The translations under genes and the position numbers were made by a program. 64,000 nt of DNA from Tillus elongatus (lineage: Eukaryota > Arthropoda > Insecta > Coleoptera > Cleridae), in NCBI GenBank assembly GCA_964006375.1, contig OZ023266.1:159281292-159345291 (forward strand). The letters are read 5' to 3'. The notes under the pieces are model-generated. The model did no database searches. It had not been told where the DNA came from and worked only from the letters and a program-made list of their open reading frames with translations. Numbering within the stretch: the stretch's first letter is position 1; each line of letters begins with the position of its first letter. Positions 12,841 through 23,666 of this stretch are shown here, one piece after another.

Positions 12841-13413
12841 ATCTTTTCGATCTTGCCTAGTTTTTGTTTGGCACTGGATTGTGTCACCTTAGGCCACCAC
12901 ACCAGGGCCGCGTATGTTAACGATAGTCTGACCACACTTGTGTACAGCGGTGGGCCATACTTTTGGATATTCCCTAGTTTTTGTTTGACACTGAATTGTG
13001 TCACCTTAGGCCACCACACCAGTGCCGCGTATGTTAAGGATGGTTTGACCACCCTTGTGTACAGCCGGTGGGCCATACCTTTGGATCTTCCCTAGTTTTT
13101 GTTTGGCACTGGATTGTGTCACTCTAGGCCACCACACCAGTGCCACGTATGTTAACGATAGTCTGACCACACTTGTGTACAGCCGGTGGGCCATACCTTT
13201 GGATCTCCCCTCGTTTTTTTTGCACTGGATTGTGTCACCTTAGGCCACCAGACCAGTGCCGCGTATGTTAACGATGGTCTGACCACCCTTGTGTACAGCC
13301 GTTGGGCCATACCTTTGGATCTTCCCTAGTTTTTGTTTGGTACTGGATTGTGTGACCTTAGGCCACCACACCAGTGCTGCGTATGTTAACGATGGTTTGA
13401 CCACACTTGTATA
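12841..13413 (-). repeat. 118 bp tandem array inside LINE copy A
   Basis: The word TGGGCCATAC recurs at 12951, 13069, 13187 and 13303, and after the R1 insertion at 18898 and 19016. That gives periods of 118, 118, 116, 118 and 118 bp (the fifth counted without the insert). Each unit is the LINE reverse-transcriptase segment around TYAALVWWPKVTQSSAKQKL. The period is not a multiple of three, so the array destroys the LINE frame. Confidence 0.92.
13401..13413. repeat. Target-site duplication, left copy (R1 copy 1)
   Basis: CCACACTTGTATA, identical to 18878-18890 immediately after the poly(A). The bases are part of the 118 bp array, so they mark the pre-insertion site. Confidence 0.9.
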
Positions 13414-13734
13414 ACCCCAGGGGCTCGCCGCTTGCGAGTACGTGGATGGCGACTACGGGGGTGCACACACCACACCACACGCGAGCACAAACACATACTT
13501 ACATACTCATTCACATACACATGACCACCATACACACCTGAGCTGGATACTCACCTTTCTTCAACTTGTCTTGGGTGAGATCCCTCTACTTTCATCTTTC
13601 CTATCTGGCCAAACTTCTAATTCTCCTACTGTCCGCCGACTCTTGTTCTTTTCTGGCACCGACGCTATTAGGGTATCCGAGGGCTAGGTGCCATTTCATT
13701 TCCCGCTTTAAACCAAAAAGCCAAAATTCGCACA

Positions 13735-15720
13735 ATGGATAAGATGACAGATAAACGCGCGGAAGTGATACCCCAGGTGGGTACCGGCGATGCCGGGGAA
13801 TCCCACCCCTCTCTGCAAGAGGGCTGTCCCACGGATTCTGGGGGGGACAATTTGTCATTGCACCTACAGGATGGTAATTATGACCCCTTTGTGAGGAGGG
13901 ACTCTATACAGAGATCCCCAGTCAGGAAGGAGGAAAAATCTGAACCAAGTGCTACCGAGTATAGCAGTACTGAACAGGCAGGAAGAGAGAACAAACGAAA
14001 AAGAGTGGAAACACCAGAAAAAAAGCGGATGGAGACAGAAGAGGCGTGGAAATTTATACAACGAATTGAAAAAGAGAATGCCCTGCTTAAAGACCTGATA
14101 CAAAAGACCACAAGGGAAGCGGAGTTTCTCCAAGCATTAACAATCAAGATCCCGAATACGAAGATGGAAATAAAGTCAGCCATAGGCAAACTCGATAGAT
14201 ATTCGAAAAGAATGCCCGTTGCAACCAAGTTTATTGAGGAACTTATCCAGGAGTACACAGCAAGCACCAAGGACCAAGAGCAAGGAAGCGTTAAAAAAGC
14301 AACAAAGGAAATAAGCACCCAAACAGGGAATGAGAAACAAGTAGAAAAGGAAGGGTTAATAAACCGAATAGAGGATGCTTTGAATAATGATCTCGGTGAA
14401 AGAGAGCTACAAGAATTAATAGAGCTCAAATGGCCGGAGGGGGCATATAAAAAATGTCAGGTTACCAAAGAGGATGCAAGTTCCCAAAAAGATCAAATGA
14501 TCATCCTCAAAAAGGGTGCTGAAATGAGTAATACCCAAATGAAACATATTACTGACAACAATCCACAGATAGAGACTATTCTTGAAGAGAACAAACTAGA
14601 AGTAGGAAAAATGATGTGTTGCGTTACATCAAGTAGAATAATCACTGGTGAAGGAGAAGATACTGCGGACAACATCGAAAGATACACCTATCTGATAATG
14701 ATAGGGGAGGAAGACTTACTGTTAGATAAAACAGCCCTAAAAAATAACCTTCTCGAGGTTATAGGAATAACCAACAGAAACAAAAGGGATGCACCCATCT
14801 GCCGAGCGACAAAGGGGGTGGATGAAGTTTGCCTAAGAAAAATTTTGGAATACGTTTATAGAAAAGAAAAACAAGGCATAACACTCTACAAGACTAAGGG
14901 GAATAAAAAAGCTGAAAGTCAAGTGGATAGCAACACAAACAAGTCACATCCTCATGGTGGTATGAAAACAATCATAAGAGGGAAAGCAAAGAATAGAGAC
15001 ACTATAATAGTGAAACCCCGAGATGGAATAACATACGCGGACATAATAAAAAATATGAAAAGAGAGGTAAATGCTGAAAGCATAACAATTGAAAGAATGC
15101 ATAAGACAAGTAGTGGTAATGTGCAACTTAGGATAAGGGGTAATGAAGAAAAGAGTCGGCAAGCCTTTACTGAACTGTTGTCCACAAAACTAGAAGGTAA
15201 AGCAGATGTTGATAGGAAACAGAGAAAGCAAACTGTTATACTCTTGGACATTGATGAGACGACAGAGAGAGAAGATGTACAGAGAATCCTGCAAAGAGAA
15301 ATTGCAGATAACCAATTAGAGGAAAAGATGCAACTAAGACTAGCCGAAAAGGCTAACAAGAATGGTGTGAAGTATGCTTTTATAACTCTACAGCAAGAGT
15401 TAGCCCAACTCCTTATTAAAAAAAGAGTGATTGGTGATGGATGGCACAGATGGAGAATTAGAGAAATCAGCTCCCCAACAAGGTGCTACAGATGTCACAG
15501 GGTGGGACACACAGCGGCCAAGTGTGGAATTAAGGACGCTGCAGACATGTGCTATAAGTGTGGAGAAATAGGCCACCAGAAGCGAGATTGCCAAAACGAA
15601 CCAAGATGCTACCTCTGCAATGTGGAAGGACACAAGGCAGAAACCACTCGGTGCCCAGAATTTAGAAAAATTGTAGAAAATGAAAAGAAGGAGAAGTTGA
15701 AAAGGACAACAACACAATGA
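13735..15720 (+). CDS. R1-clade LINE ORF1 (Gag-like nucleic-acid-binding protein), copy 1
   Basis: 661 residues starting at ATG 13735; no longer frame exists upstream in the 321-bp leader. The N-terminal 60 residues are acidic and polar, followed by a Lys/Glu-rich region (about 65-220) with coiled-coil character and a basic middle part. Near the C-terminus are three zinc knuckles: CYRCHRVGHTAAKC (584-597), CYKCGEIGHQKRDC (606-619) and a longer CYLCNVEGHKAETTRC (625-640). Family role: binds the element RNA and assembles the retrotransposition particle. The stop overlaps the ORF2 start (ATGA, 15717-15720), suggesting coupled termination and re-initiation. Copy 2 differs at only a few residues (for example Gly to Arg in KEGLINR, Pro to Arg in QNEPRC). 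Confidence 0.92.
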   Translation: MDKMTDKRAEVIPQVGTGDAGESHPSLQEGCPTDSGGDNLSLHLQDGNYDPFVRRDSIQRSPVRKEEKSEPSATEYSSTEQAGRENKRKRVETPEKKRMETEEAWKFIQRIEKENALLKDLIQKTTREAEFLQALTIKIPNTKMEIKSAIGKLDRYSKRMPVATKFIEELIQEYTASTKDQEQGSVKKATKEISTQTGNEKQVEKEGLINRIEDALNNDLGERELQELIELKWPEGAYKKCQVTKEDASSQKDQMIILKKGAEMSNTQMKHITDNNPQIETILEENKLEVGKMMCCVTSSRIITGEGEDTADNIERYTYLIMIGEEDLLLDKTALKNNLLEVIGITNRNKRDAPICRATKGVDEVCLRKILEYVYRKEKQGITLYKTKGNKKAESQVDSNTNKSHPHGGMKTIIRGKAKNRDTIIVKPRDGITYADIIKNMKREVNAESITIERMHKTSSGNVQLRIRGNEEKSRQAFTELLSTKLEGKADVDRKQRKQTVILLDIDETTEREDVQRILQREIADNQLEEKMQLRLAEKANKNGVKYAFITLQQELAQLLIKKRVIGDGWHRWRIREISSPTRCYRCHRVGHTAAKCGIKDAADMCYKCGEIGHQKRDCQNEPRCYLCNVEGHKAETTRCPEFRKIVENEKKEKLKRTTTQ

Positions 15721-18623
15721 AACTAATCCAAGTTAACGTGGACAGATGCAAAAGGGCGGTGGATTTACTCATACACACATGCGCTGCTGAGGGAATAGCT
15801 CTCGCACTGGTTGCTGAACCAAACAAAAATATGACAAGGCAACACCCTAGATGGATTACAGATAGGAATACTGATGCAGCAATTTATTTAGCAGATAGCA
15901 AAATAAACAGACATAAAACCGGTAGTGGGATGGGATATGTATGGCTGGAAACCCAAGAAACAGTTTTCTATTCGTGCTATTTGTCACCTGCAACAGGAGC
16001 AGAAGGTTTTAGACAGTTTATAGATGACCTAGATCTAAGTGCGAGAAGGCATACAAAAAGGATTCTGATAGGAGGCGACTTTAACGCGAAGGCATATTGC
16101 TGGGGGTCTCCTATAGAGGACCGCAAAGGAGTGGCACTAGCAGAATGGATAAGCAGTGGTGATCTGACAATACTTAACGATGGTCAGAAGCCTACGTTTG
16201 AAAGGAACGGAGGAAGCTCCTTCATAGATATCACGATCTGCACCTCTAACATGGCAAAAGATGTGACCAGGTGGCAGGTAGGAGACGAGGAAAACCTCAG
16301 CTACCACAGAAACATCCACATAGAGATAGAGCACAAGGGGCGAAGACCGGACCAGCACATTCAACTTACGGGGTGGCGATTTAAAGAAGAGAAAAGAAAT
16401 CCATTGCTCCAAAAGCTTGAAGAGGAATGTAAACGACCCGATTTCACCCAGAATGTAAAAGGCTTGAGAAATGCGGTAAGCAGCGCATGCAATGCAGTAC
16501 TACCTAAGAGACGCCTTACTACCGGAAGGAGAGGTGCTTATTGGTGGAACTCAGAAATCTCAGAGTTAAGAAAAAAGAGTCTAAAAGCAAAGAGAGAGGT
16601 GACGAGAGCCAATAGAAGTAATATTGACGAGGCCTCAAAACACCAACTGCGCGCCCAACATAACCAATGCCGCAATGAACTGAAAAAGGCGATTGCAAAT
16701 TCAAAACTGCAGGCTTGGAAACTCCTGTGCAAAGAGATTGATGAGGATATATGGGGCAAAGGATATCAGATAGTCCTAGGCAAACTCCGGATGCACCCAG
16801 TAAATACATGCACAGAGGACGAACAGGTGCAGATAGCAAGAAAGCTATTTCCAAAACATATAATTAAGAGGTGGCCTAGTATCGAATTAACACCTGAAAA
16901 TATTAAAATGTGTAGTGAGGAAGAGGTTAGAGAAGCTGGACGTAGGATGAAAGCAGGGAAAGCTGCAGGCCCAGATGGAGTCCCCTCGGATGTGATTAAG
17001 TTGTTGGCAACAGAAAGACCTGAACTACTCACTCAGATCTACAATAAGCTGTTAAAGGAAGGTACTTTTCCCGAGGAATGGAAGACAGCTAGGCTAATTC
17101 TGATAGAGAAGGCTGGAGGAAAGTCATATCGCCCGCTTAGTCTCATTGATTCGGATGCCAAACTTTTTGAGCAAATCCTAAACGGGAGATTGCTGAATGA
17201 AATAGAGCAGAGAGGGGGATTTGCACCCACACAGTATGGCTTCAGAAAGGGACATTCTACACTAGATGCTATACAGAAGGTAAGTGGGATCGTAAAGGAC
17301 TCGAAGAATACAAGTAGCTATATGGCTCTTGTTACGTTGGATGTGAGGAATGCCTTCAACACCGTCCCATGGGAAGGGGTAGTCGGTGAACTGGAAAGAC
17401 GGAAGATCCCACTGTACCTGATAAAATTACTGTGCAGCTACCTGGAAAACAGGATAATACTGATTGGAACACACACGATGAGTATCACAAGTGGTGTACC
17501 CCAAGGTTCTGTACTGGGGCCTACCCTGTGGAACCTCTATTATGACGACGTCCTGAAGCTCCCGGTGCCAGACGGCACAACTATCGTTGGGTATGCCGAC
17601 GATTTGGCGCTGGCTGTTTGTGGGAAAGATAAGGTAGAGATAGAGGAAAAGATAACATGGACTGTTGGCCTGGTAGAGATTTGGATGCACAAAAAAGGCC
17701 TCGAGCTAGCCCCGCAGAAAACAGAGATCATAATCCTAAATGGAAGGAGAACCGTAAAGACGATTGAAGTCGACATAGGAGGAAAGAACATCAACTCCAG
17801 TAGATCTCTGAGGTACCTTGGGATTCAGCTGGGGCATAATATGAGCATGAGTAAGCACATTCGAGAAGTAGCACAGAAAGCTGAGAAAGTTGCAGCAGCC
17901 CTGAGTCGACTAATGCCTAATATTGGCGGCCCAAAGGCGAGTAGTAGAAGAATCCTCTGCAGTGTGGTGAATTCTATTATTCTCTATGGAGCACCTGTTT
18001 GGAAGGACTGGGCGGAGATGGCAAGATACAGACGCATTTTGGAAAGTGTGCAGCGAAAAGCGGCAATTAGAATATCCTCCTCATATAGGACAGTATCTAC
18101 AAGAGCAGTGCAAGTGGTGGCAGGGGTGATACCTATTCACCTACTGATCAGGGAACGGTCATATGAAAAGAACGAAAATAGACAAGGGCAGAGAACAAGG
18201 GCACGACTGACGACACTGGCAGAGTGGCAGGCAGAATGGAGCGAGGAAACCAGGACCGCTCAGTGGACCAAGGAACTCATTCCAGAAATAGTACCCTGGT
18301 TAACACGGAAACATGGCGAGGTGAACTATCACTTAACGCAATTTTTAACTGGCCACGGTAGATTCGGAAAATACCTGAATAAAATGAAGATCGTAGAAAG
18401 CGACAGATGCTACTACTGTGGAGAAGAAGACTCTGCCGGGCATACAATTTTGGAGTGTAGCAGATGGACCGAGGTGAGAGAGAGGACTGCAATAGAAATT
18501 GGAGGTAGTTTGACAACCAGAAACATTATAGATCACATGCTTGAAGCACCAGCGAAGTGGGAAGCTATCGCCAAACTCATTAGGGAAATCTTAATACTTA
18601 AGGAAGCCGAACAAAGGGAATAA
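15717..18623 (+). CDS. R1-clade LINE ORF2 (endonuclease-reverse transcriptase), copy 1
   Basis: 968 residues. An AP-like endonuclease occupies about 1-210 (Glu34 in AEPNK, GGDFNAK at 119-125, SFIDITIC, and a closing SYH at 195-197 where SDH is usual). The reverse transcriptase spans about 410-710: AAGPDGVPSDVI, YRPLSLIDSDAKLFE, QYGFRKGHSTLDAI, LDVRNAF (catalytic Asp542), SGVPQGSVLGP, and GYADDLAL (Asp628, Asp629). A C-terminal Cys-His motif CX2CX7HX4C lies at 898-914. There is no RNase H domain. The enzyme nicks target DNA and reverse-transcribes the element RNA from the nick. The start overlaps the ORF1 stop by four bases. The frame is open throughout, so this copy may be active; that is inference. 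Confidence 0.93.
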   Translation: MKLIQVNVDRCKRAVDLLIHTCAAEGIALALVAEPNKNMTRQHPRWITDRNTDAAIYLADSKINRHKTGSGMGYVWLETQETVFYSCYLSPATGAEGFRQFIDDLDLSARRHTKRILIGGDFNAKAYCWGSPIEDRKGVALAEWISSGDLTILNDGQKPTFERNGGSSFIDITICTSNMAKDVTRWQVGDEENLSYHRNIHIEIEHKGRRPDQHIQLTGWRFKEEKRNPLLQKLEEECKRPDFTQNVKGLRNAVSSACNAVLPKRRLTTGRRGAYWWNSEISELRKKSLKAKREVTRANRSNIDEASKHQLRAQHNQCRNELKKAIANSKLQAWKLLCKEIDEDIWGKGYQIVLGKLRMHPVNTCTEDEQVQIARKLFPKHIIKRWPSIELTPENIKMCSEEEVREAGRRMKAGKAAGPDGVPSDVIKLLATERPELLTQIYNKLLKEGTFPEEWKTARLILIEKAGGKSYRPLSLIDSDAKLFEQILNGRLLNEIEQRGGFAPTQYGFRKGHSTLDAIQKVSGIVKDSKNTSSYMALVTLDVRNAFNTVPWEGVVGELERRKIPLYLIKLLCSYLENRIILIGTHTMSITSGVPQGSVLGPTLWNLYYDDVLKLPVPDGTTIVGYADDLALAVCGKDKVEIEEKITWTVGLVEIWMHKKGLELAPQKTEIIILNGRRTVKTIEVDIGGKNINSSRSLRYLGIQLGHNMSMSKHIREVAQKAEKVAAALSRLMPNIGGPKASSRRILCSVVNSIILYGAPVWKDWAEMARYRRILESVQRKAAIRISSSYRTVSTRAVQVVAGVIPIHLLIRERSYEKNENRQGQRTRARLTTLAEWQAEWSEETRTAQWTKELIPEIVPWLTRKHGEVNYHLTQFLTGHGRFGKYLNKMKIVESDRCYYCGEEDSAGHTILECSRWTEVRERTAIEIGGSLTTRNIIDHMLEAPAKWEAIAKLIREILILKEAEQRE

Positions 18624-18850
18624 GGGAAATCAGAGAAAAAAAGAAGGGAAGAGAAAAGGAAAAAACAACATGGAGTAGGGTGTGATGAAGCAATACCTAA
18701 GGGTGATTCCGTCACATCTCTATGAATATGGGGGTGTTTAGTGGGTAGTCCTGACCTGGAGGGAAGGGGAGTCCCACAGTACCAGCTGGCGACTGATTGT
18801 GGAAGAACCAGGGACTGGTCTGCGTAAATGCATTCACCTCCACCATAGGA

Positions 18851-18877
18851 AAAAAAAAAAAAAAAAAAAAAAAAAAA
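18851..18877 (+). other. Poly(A) tail of R1 copy 1
   Basis: An uninterrupted A run ends directly at the right target-site duplication, marking the 3' end of the retrotransposed RNA. Confidence 0.95.
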
Positions 18878-19234
18878 CCACACTTGTATACAGCCGGTGG
18901 GCCATACCTTTGGATCTTCCCTAGTTTTTGTTTTGCACTGGATTGTGCCACCCTAGACCACCACACCAGTGCCGCTTATGTTAGCGATGGCCTGACCACC
19001 TTTGTGTACAGCCAGTGGGCCATACTAGGTCTTAGTCTCCATGTTTTCCTCATAGCGAAGTATCTTTTTCAACGTGACCATTCCAGGTTAGCTTGGAGTC
19101 CAGTATGACCCCAAGATATATTACCTCCCTGGCCATTGGGATGTTTCTATCGTATATAGTGATAGTTATATGGCCCTACCACTTCCTCCTCATCGTAAAC
19201 GGTATCACGGTTGCTTTCTTGGGGCTCACCCCGG
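18878..19234 (-). pseudogene. RNase H LINE copy A, RT part beyond the R1 insertion
   Basis: This begins with the second target-site duplication (18878-18890) and finishes the interrupted 118 bp unit plus one more unit (18898-19015). The undisrupted LINE sequence follows: antisense YLGVILDSKLTWNGHVEK (about 19060-19110) and a PKKATVIPFT block (about 19190-19220). It is 5'-truncated at about 19234, where a second LINE copy abuts. Confidence 0.82.
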
Positions 19235-20520
19235 TATGGCTATCTTGTAACAGCCTGTGTCTGTAGGCTCGTTTGTCTGAGCTTTCACTGCTTTGGCTCA
19301 ATGTTTGTTGTGTAGGGTTTTGTGCACTTGACTTCACATTTATAGTTGTTTCGTTAGTTTAAAAACATTGATTTAGGTCGCTTGTATTTTGCTTCGGTGT
19401 TGTGGTCGGACCTTGCAATTTCTTGTGGAAGCGGATTATCGTGGTTTTCGAATTGTCTGTATGTTGTTTCGGTGATTGTTTGGCATATTCTTTTATATTT
19501 GGTGAATCAACGTCTCGGTGTAGTTGAGTATTTCTGATGTACTCTGGAGCATTAAATATGGTTACCAAAATATTTAGACTTTTCATCTGGTCCACTATCT
19601 TTTTGGGAGCTATTTTAACTATTTCCTGGGGTGTTAGAATCAGACTTTAAGGTTATTTGAGCGTTTTGCAGCACCGAGCCATGCAGTCGCATAGTAAATG
19701 TTCTGTTGTTTTTTCCGCTTAGTGCAGTGTCTGCAGTCTTTTCTGTCCGCCTTCCCATCTTTATAAGGTGATACCTTGCTGGGGAGTGTCGTGAAAAAAG
19801 TACCATGATATTATCAAGTCGATCCTGATCAATTCAATCCGACATTATTGTTGATATGGTGATAAACCGTTTTGGCTGCCTTAAGCCTGGTATTTTCCTC
19901 CAGTATGAGATCACTTGGATCTTCTTCAAAATATCAAGTTAATTTCTAAATGACTTTTTGTTAGCCCACAATGGGACTCTGGACCATAGAATGGTATTGT
20001 TGCTGCCCCTTGTCTTCCTGTAGCCAGTTGCATCAAGGATTTTTTGCAGTACGAGGTCAGTTTAGACTCGCTTTTGAAACATCTCAGAGTCTTTGGTACT
20101 ACCTGACTGCCTGACAAGGCGTAGCTCTCTCTATTTCTAAGTCATCTTTGTGTGTACTTAAGTGTACACAGATTTATAGCAAGTATTTCTATTTGGAAGA
20201 TGGTGGAAGCTTTTCCTAGGGACTTAGCAATTCTAAAGTCGGGTCCTCTCCTTCCCACTTCTGTCCCGGCATTTTTTTAGACACGTCTGTATATCATATA
20301 AATGTGTTGTTTGTCAGCCTTTTACTTCTGTCCCATGCTTGGAGGTCATTTATGACCACATCAGATGGGACTATATAGTCTAGTTTAGCTGGAGTTTGAT
20401 CTGTTGGTTTGGCGAGTGACTTCAACGTAATAATTTCCAGAATATTCAAGTGACCAACCAAGTCTCCTGATTTACACTTGTGTGCTGGAAATAGTCTTAA
20501 GGCACTTAGCGCAACTAAGG
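19235..20520 (-). pseudogene. RNase H LINE, strongly decayed copy B
   Basis: The 3' region 19235-19550 matches 11350-11670 of copy A closely, in the same antisense orientation. A damaged C-terminal Cys block is visible near 19690-19740, and pieces matching the RNase H region lie near 20280-20350. No frame is usable. Copies A and B sit head to tail, so B was either inserted next to A or arose from a tandem template. Confidence 0.65.
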
Positions 20521-21140
20521 GTAATGCATAGGACTAACAATTTTTGATAGCTGAGCCTTAAGTAATGGTACACAGAGCAATGGCGGATTCTTGATAAAAA
20601 AATTATGCGATTCAGCTACATTTATGTTATTTCAAAAGTTAATAATAACCGAAATACAGGAGTTGAAAAATTAAATCCCATTTTCGTTAATATCTATGTA
20701 ACACTTCGAGATAAATCCGCGAACTTATGTAAAAAAAAGGGGGGGAGGGTTGTTGGTATGAGAAATTAAAATTCGTCAATGGTTTAGATGTATTTTGTAG
20801 AGGGCGCCACCGGCGGCTATCAGGACACATCTGTATCGTTCCAACTTTTTTTTGGCAACAATGTATGTCATTGTGGAGCCAAAAAATCGGTGCCCCTATC
20901 TTTTTCACATAAAAAGATATACGTTAACAAAGTCGCTAGGAGTAACGGTTTCCGAGAAAAATGCATTTAAAGCTGATGATGCACGAAAAAAGAATATAAC
21001 TTTTTCTCTTTGTGGTGTTATAATTCTGGGAGGTTTTTCATCATAGCAGCCTATGGAACAGTGTGTTTGCATTGTGATTATTTTGCAAATAAGTTTACAA
21101 TTTCATAAAAATACCGAGACATATTATTGATTCCAATGTA
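20521..21140. other. No recognised gene or element
   Basis: AT-rich spacer with short chance frames. Confidence 0.5.
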
Positions 21141-21149
21141 GAAATGAGA

Positions 21150-22045
21150 GACATGGTGTGTTAATACGTCCAGGAAAATTACAATGGGCGTCAAGATTAT
21201 CAACGTTATTTAGATATGTACCCCAATCGACATCAACCAGATTTGAAAAATTTTAAGAGAATTTACGACCGACGGGGAGAGCCTGGCTCGTTTCAGCTTC
21301 AGAAAAAAGTCTTAGGACGTCCAAAAATTATCACACCAGAGCAATAAAAAGACATTTTAGTAGCCGTTGCTGATACTCCAGAAATAAGTACAAGATTTAT
21401 GGCGGCTCGTGCAGGAATAAGTCAAAAATTAGTCTAGCGAATTTTTCATGGAGAAAAACTACACCATTATCATTTTACGCCAGTGCAACACCTACTTGAA
21501 GTTAACCTAAGCCCGATTGCAATTTTGTAACTTTGTTCGCATGCCCCAGAATGAATATTTACCTTTTATCAATAATATTTTGTTTACGGATGAGGCAACT
21601 TTTCCTCGCTGAGAAATATTCAATTTTCGAAAGAAACATGTGTGGGATACAGAAAACCCTCACCTAACTACAGACCGCCATTTTCAACACGATTTTAAAA
21701 TTAATATTTGGTGCAGTTATTGACAATTATTTCTTAGTACCCTATGTATTACCACCGAAATTGAAACTAGGGAACATTCTGGATGATGTGCCTTTGAGCT
21801 TAAGTCAAGTAATATTTTTTATGCAAGATGGGGCACCTGCGCATTTTTCTCGTCAAGTAAGGGATTTCTTAAATACATGCTTTGACAATAGTTGCATAGG
21901 ACGTGGAGTTCCAATACCCTGGCCTCCACGAAGCCCTGACTTCAGTCCTATGGATTTTTGTGTATGGGGTTATATGAAATCGAAGTGGTCTTTCTCTACG
22001 AGGATTACAAAATGTATCGAAGAAAATGGTGGTCATATTGAACAT
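21150..22045 (+). pseudogene. Mariner-like transposase pseudogene
   Basis: Broken translation from about 21150 shows an N-terminal HTH-like block (RYPxRHQPDLKNFKRIYDR-like, about 21205-21270), the linker GRPKIITPEQ, HHYHFTPVQHL, and a damaged core. The best preserved part, 21761-22030, holds FMQDGAPAHFSRQVRDFL with the second catalytic Asp, and WPPRSPDFSPMDFCVWGYMK with the third. Several stops (for example at about 21344 and 21436) and frameshifts inactivate it. It belongs to the same broad family as the transposases at 2911 and 24385 but is a different element. Terminal repeats were not identified. Confidence 0.82.
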
Positions 22046-23324
22046 TTGTTGTCACAGGAAAATATGTGTGTGTGTGTGTGTATGTATGTAAACGCATATA
22101 AGGGTAATAGATTTGTATGTTGAACCTCGTTCATAATAGGTTAGCGGTAACTATGGCCAAGTTATGTTATTGGCCGTAGATATCACTAGAAATCCGTAAT
22201 GGTCTCAGTGCCTTCAATCCCAGGCATGAAAGAGATCTGAGCACCCCTTGTGATTGTCGTGTTATTTATAGTAGGGTGTCTACCTTAGTCGTTATCGTTG
22301 TCATTATTCGGCTTGTAAGCTTTCGTAAATAGTGCCTTATAACTGTATGATGATTTATTTGCTATCTTGCGTGTTTATGACCGTCATATAGAAGACCTTT
22401 AGATAATTAGAAGTCGAAGACGATCATATGTCTTGTTTAAACAATTGGGACGTTTTTCGATCTCGAAGGGTATGCCATGTATTGATGCTATAGACTCCGC
22501 AGTCCATCCTCGTAGTTATACACAGACAGATGACGTAGCCGAAAGGCGATATAATGCTGGTTTACTTACCAGAGACAGCACCAAAGTTCGTTTTCGGACA
22601 AATACGATATTTATCTATAAAAGTTAAAAACGTTTTGAAACTCCACCATCTACCATAGCATTGATTTTCTATTGTTTAAAACTTACCCTGTAATGTGCTA
22701 TTCACTATATTCCTACACACTCATGTGAATAACCTCCTTAGTGTTCTTATTGCATTCAATCATGCAACTTCAGTTACAGCGAATTACCCACCTTGTATTT
22801 TTTCCGTTTCTTTGTTATTTCACTAATCCCTACATCAATTTAAAGCCATTTTTATAAAAGATTTCATTGTTTAGTCCCATTATGAGGATCGTTATGGCAA
22901 TTGTTTTGTCTTGAGTGTAATTCTCTGGTTTGTTGGATTTAAATCCGGCACAACGAAGAGTGGAACGCTTACGAATACCACTAGCTGGATCAATACGATA
23001 TTTCAGCGAACCCCAATTCAACTTTTCAGAACTGCACTCGAAATTGGCATCGTGAAAGGCAAGCATGGAAGGAAACTATATTTCTTAGTCATAGGTTTAA
23101 TTGAGATTAATTGTTGCAAATATTGATTTTGTAGTCTTCCTCCATTACGAGTTAGTCGACGGTCCTCAGTTGTAACTTATTTCCAATCACCAGTTGCTGT
23201 TTTGGTGGCAATAATAATAATAATAAGTGCATAACAAGATATTTTTATTGCGACTATAGACGTGGACACTATTTATGTGGCTTTGTGATTTACAAACAAC
23301 ACTTAATTTTTTTGGAAGCTTTAA
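22046..23324. other. No recognised gene or element
   Basis: Starts with a short (TG)n run (22064-22082). The rest is AT-rich with no supported gene. Confidence 0.5.
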
Positions 23325-23564
<240 letters not shown>

Positions 23565-23666
23565 GGCCGATTGAAAACGAAACAGACCGATTTGCGCCCA
23601 GAGAATTTTTTTTAAGAAACGCTGAAACACGTTAATTTTAATATTGAGGGGGACATGTTTTGACAT

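Larger units (their letters stand above)
11340..13413 (-). pseudogene. RNase H-bearing LINE (copy A), 3' half
   Basis: Antisense relic read right to left. After the RT C-terminus, which includes LVWWPKVTQSSAKQKLGKIQ and CLGITGAMTSTPTAAMEV (about 12760-12950), comes an RNase H domain at 12377-12586. That domain shows WFTDGSGGERGKGAG with the first catalytic Asp and FQAEMYAILH with the Glu. A C-terminal Cys block follows (CRLCSEGEESAQRILCEC, 11820-11885; Arg stands where the His is usual). The 3' untranslated part ends at about 11340. Stops and frameshifts break the gene. It resembles R1/I-type LINEs that carry RNase H. It continues beyond the nested R1 insertion at 18878-19234. Confidence 0.82.
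13414..18877 (+). mobile_element. Full-length R1-clade LINE, copy 1
   Basis: The boundaries are fixed by a 13-bp target-site duplication (13401-13413 and 18878-18890). Layout: 5' untranslated region of 321 bp, ORF1 (13735-15720), ORF2 (15717-18623) overlapping as ATGA, 3' untranslated region of about 225 bp, and a poly(A) of about 29. Both ORFs are uninterrupted. Architecture (Gag-like ORF1 with three CCHC knuckles; ORF2 with AP-like endonuclease, reverse transcriptase and C-terminal CCHC, no RNase H) fits the R1 clade. It inserted into the 118 bp array of the antisense LINE copy A, so it is younger than that array. Confidence 0.92.

Noticed and set aside
13878..14429. Antisense frames of up to 254 codons opposite the two R1 copies
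   Set aside because: Shadows of the strongly coding strand; they are rich in Ser, Leu and Phe and match no family.
20965..20990. CTGATGATGCACGAAA as a hammerhead core
   Set aside because: There is no room for stem II between the boxes and no cleavage triplet follows.
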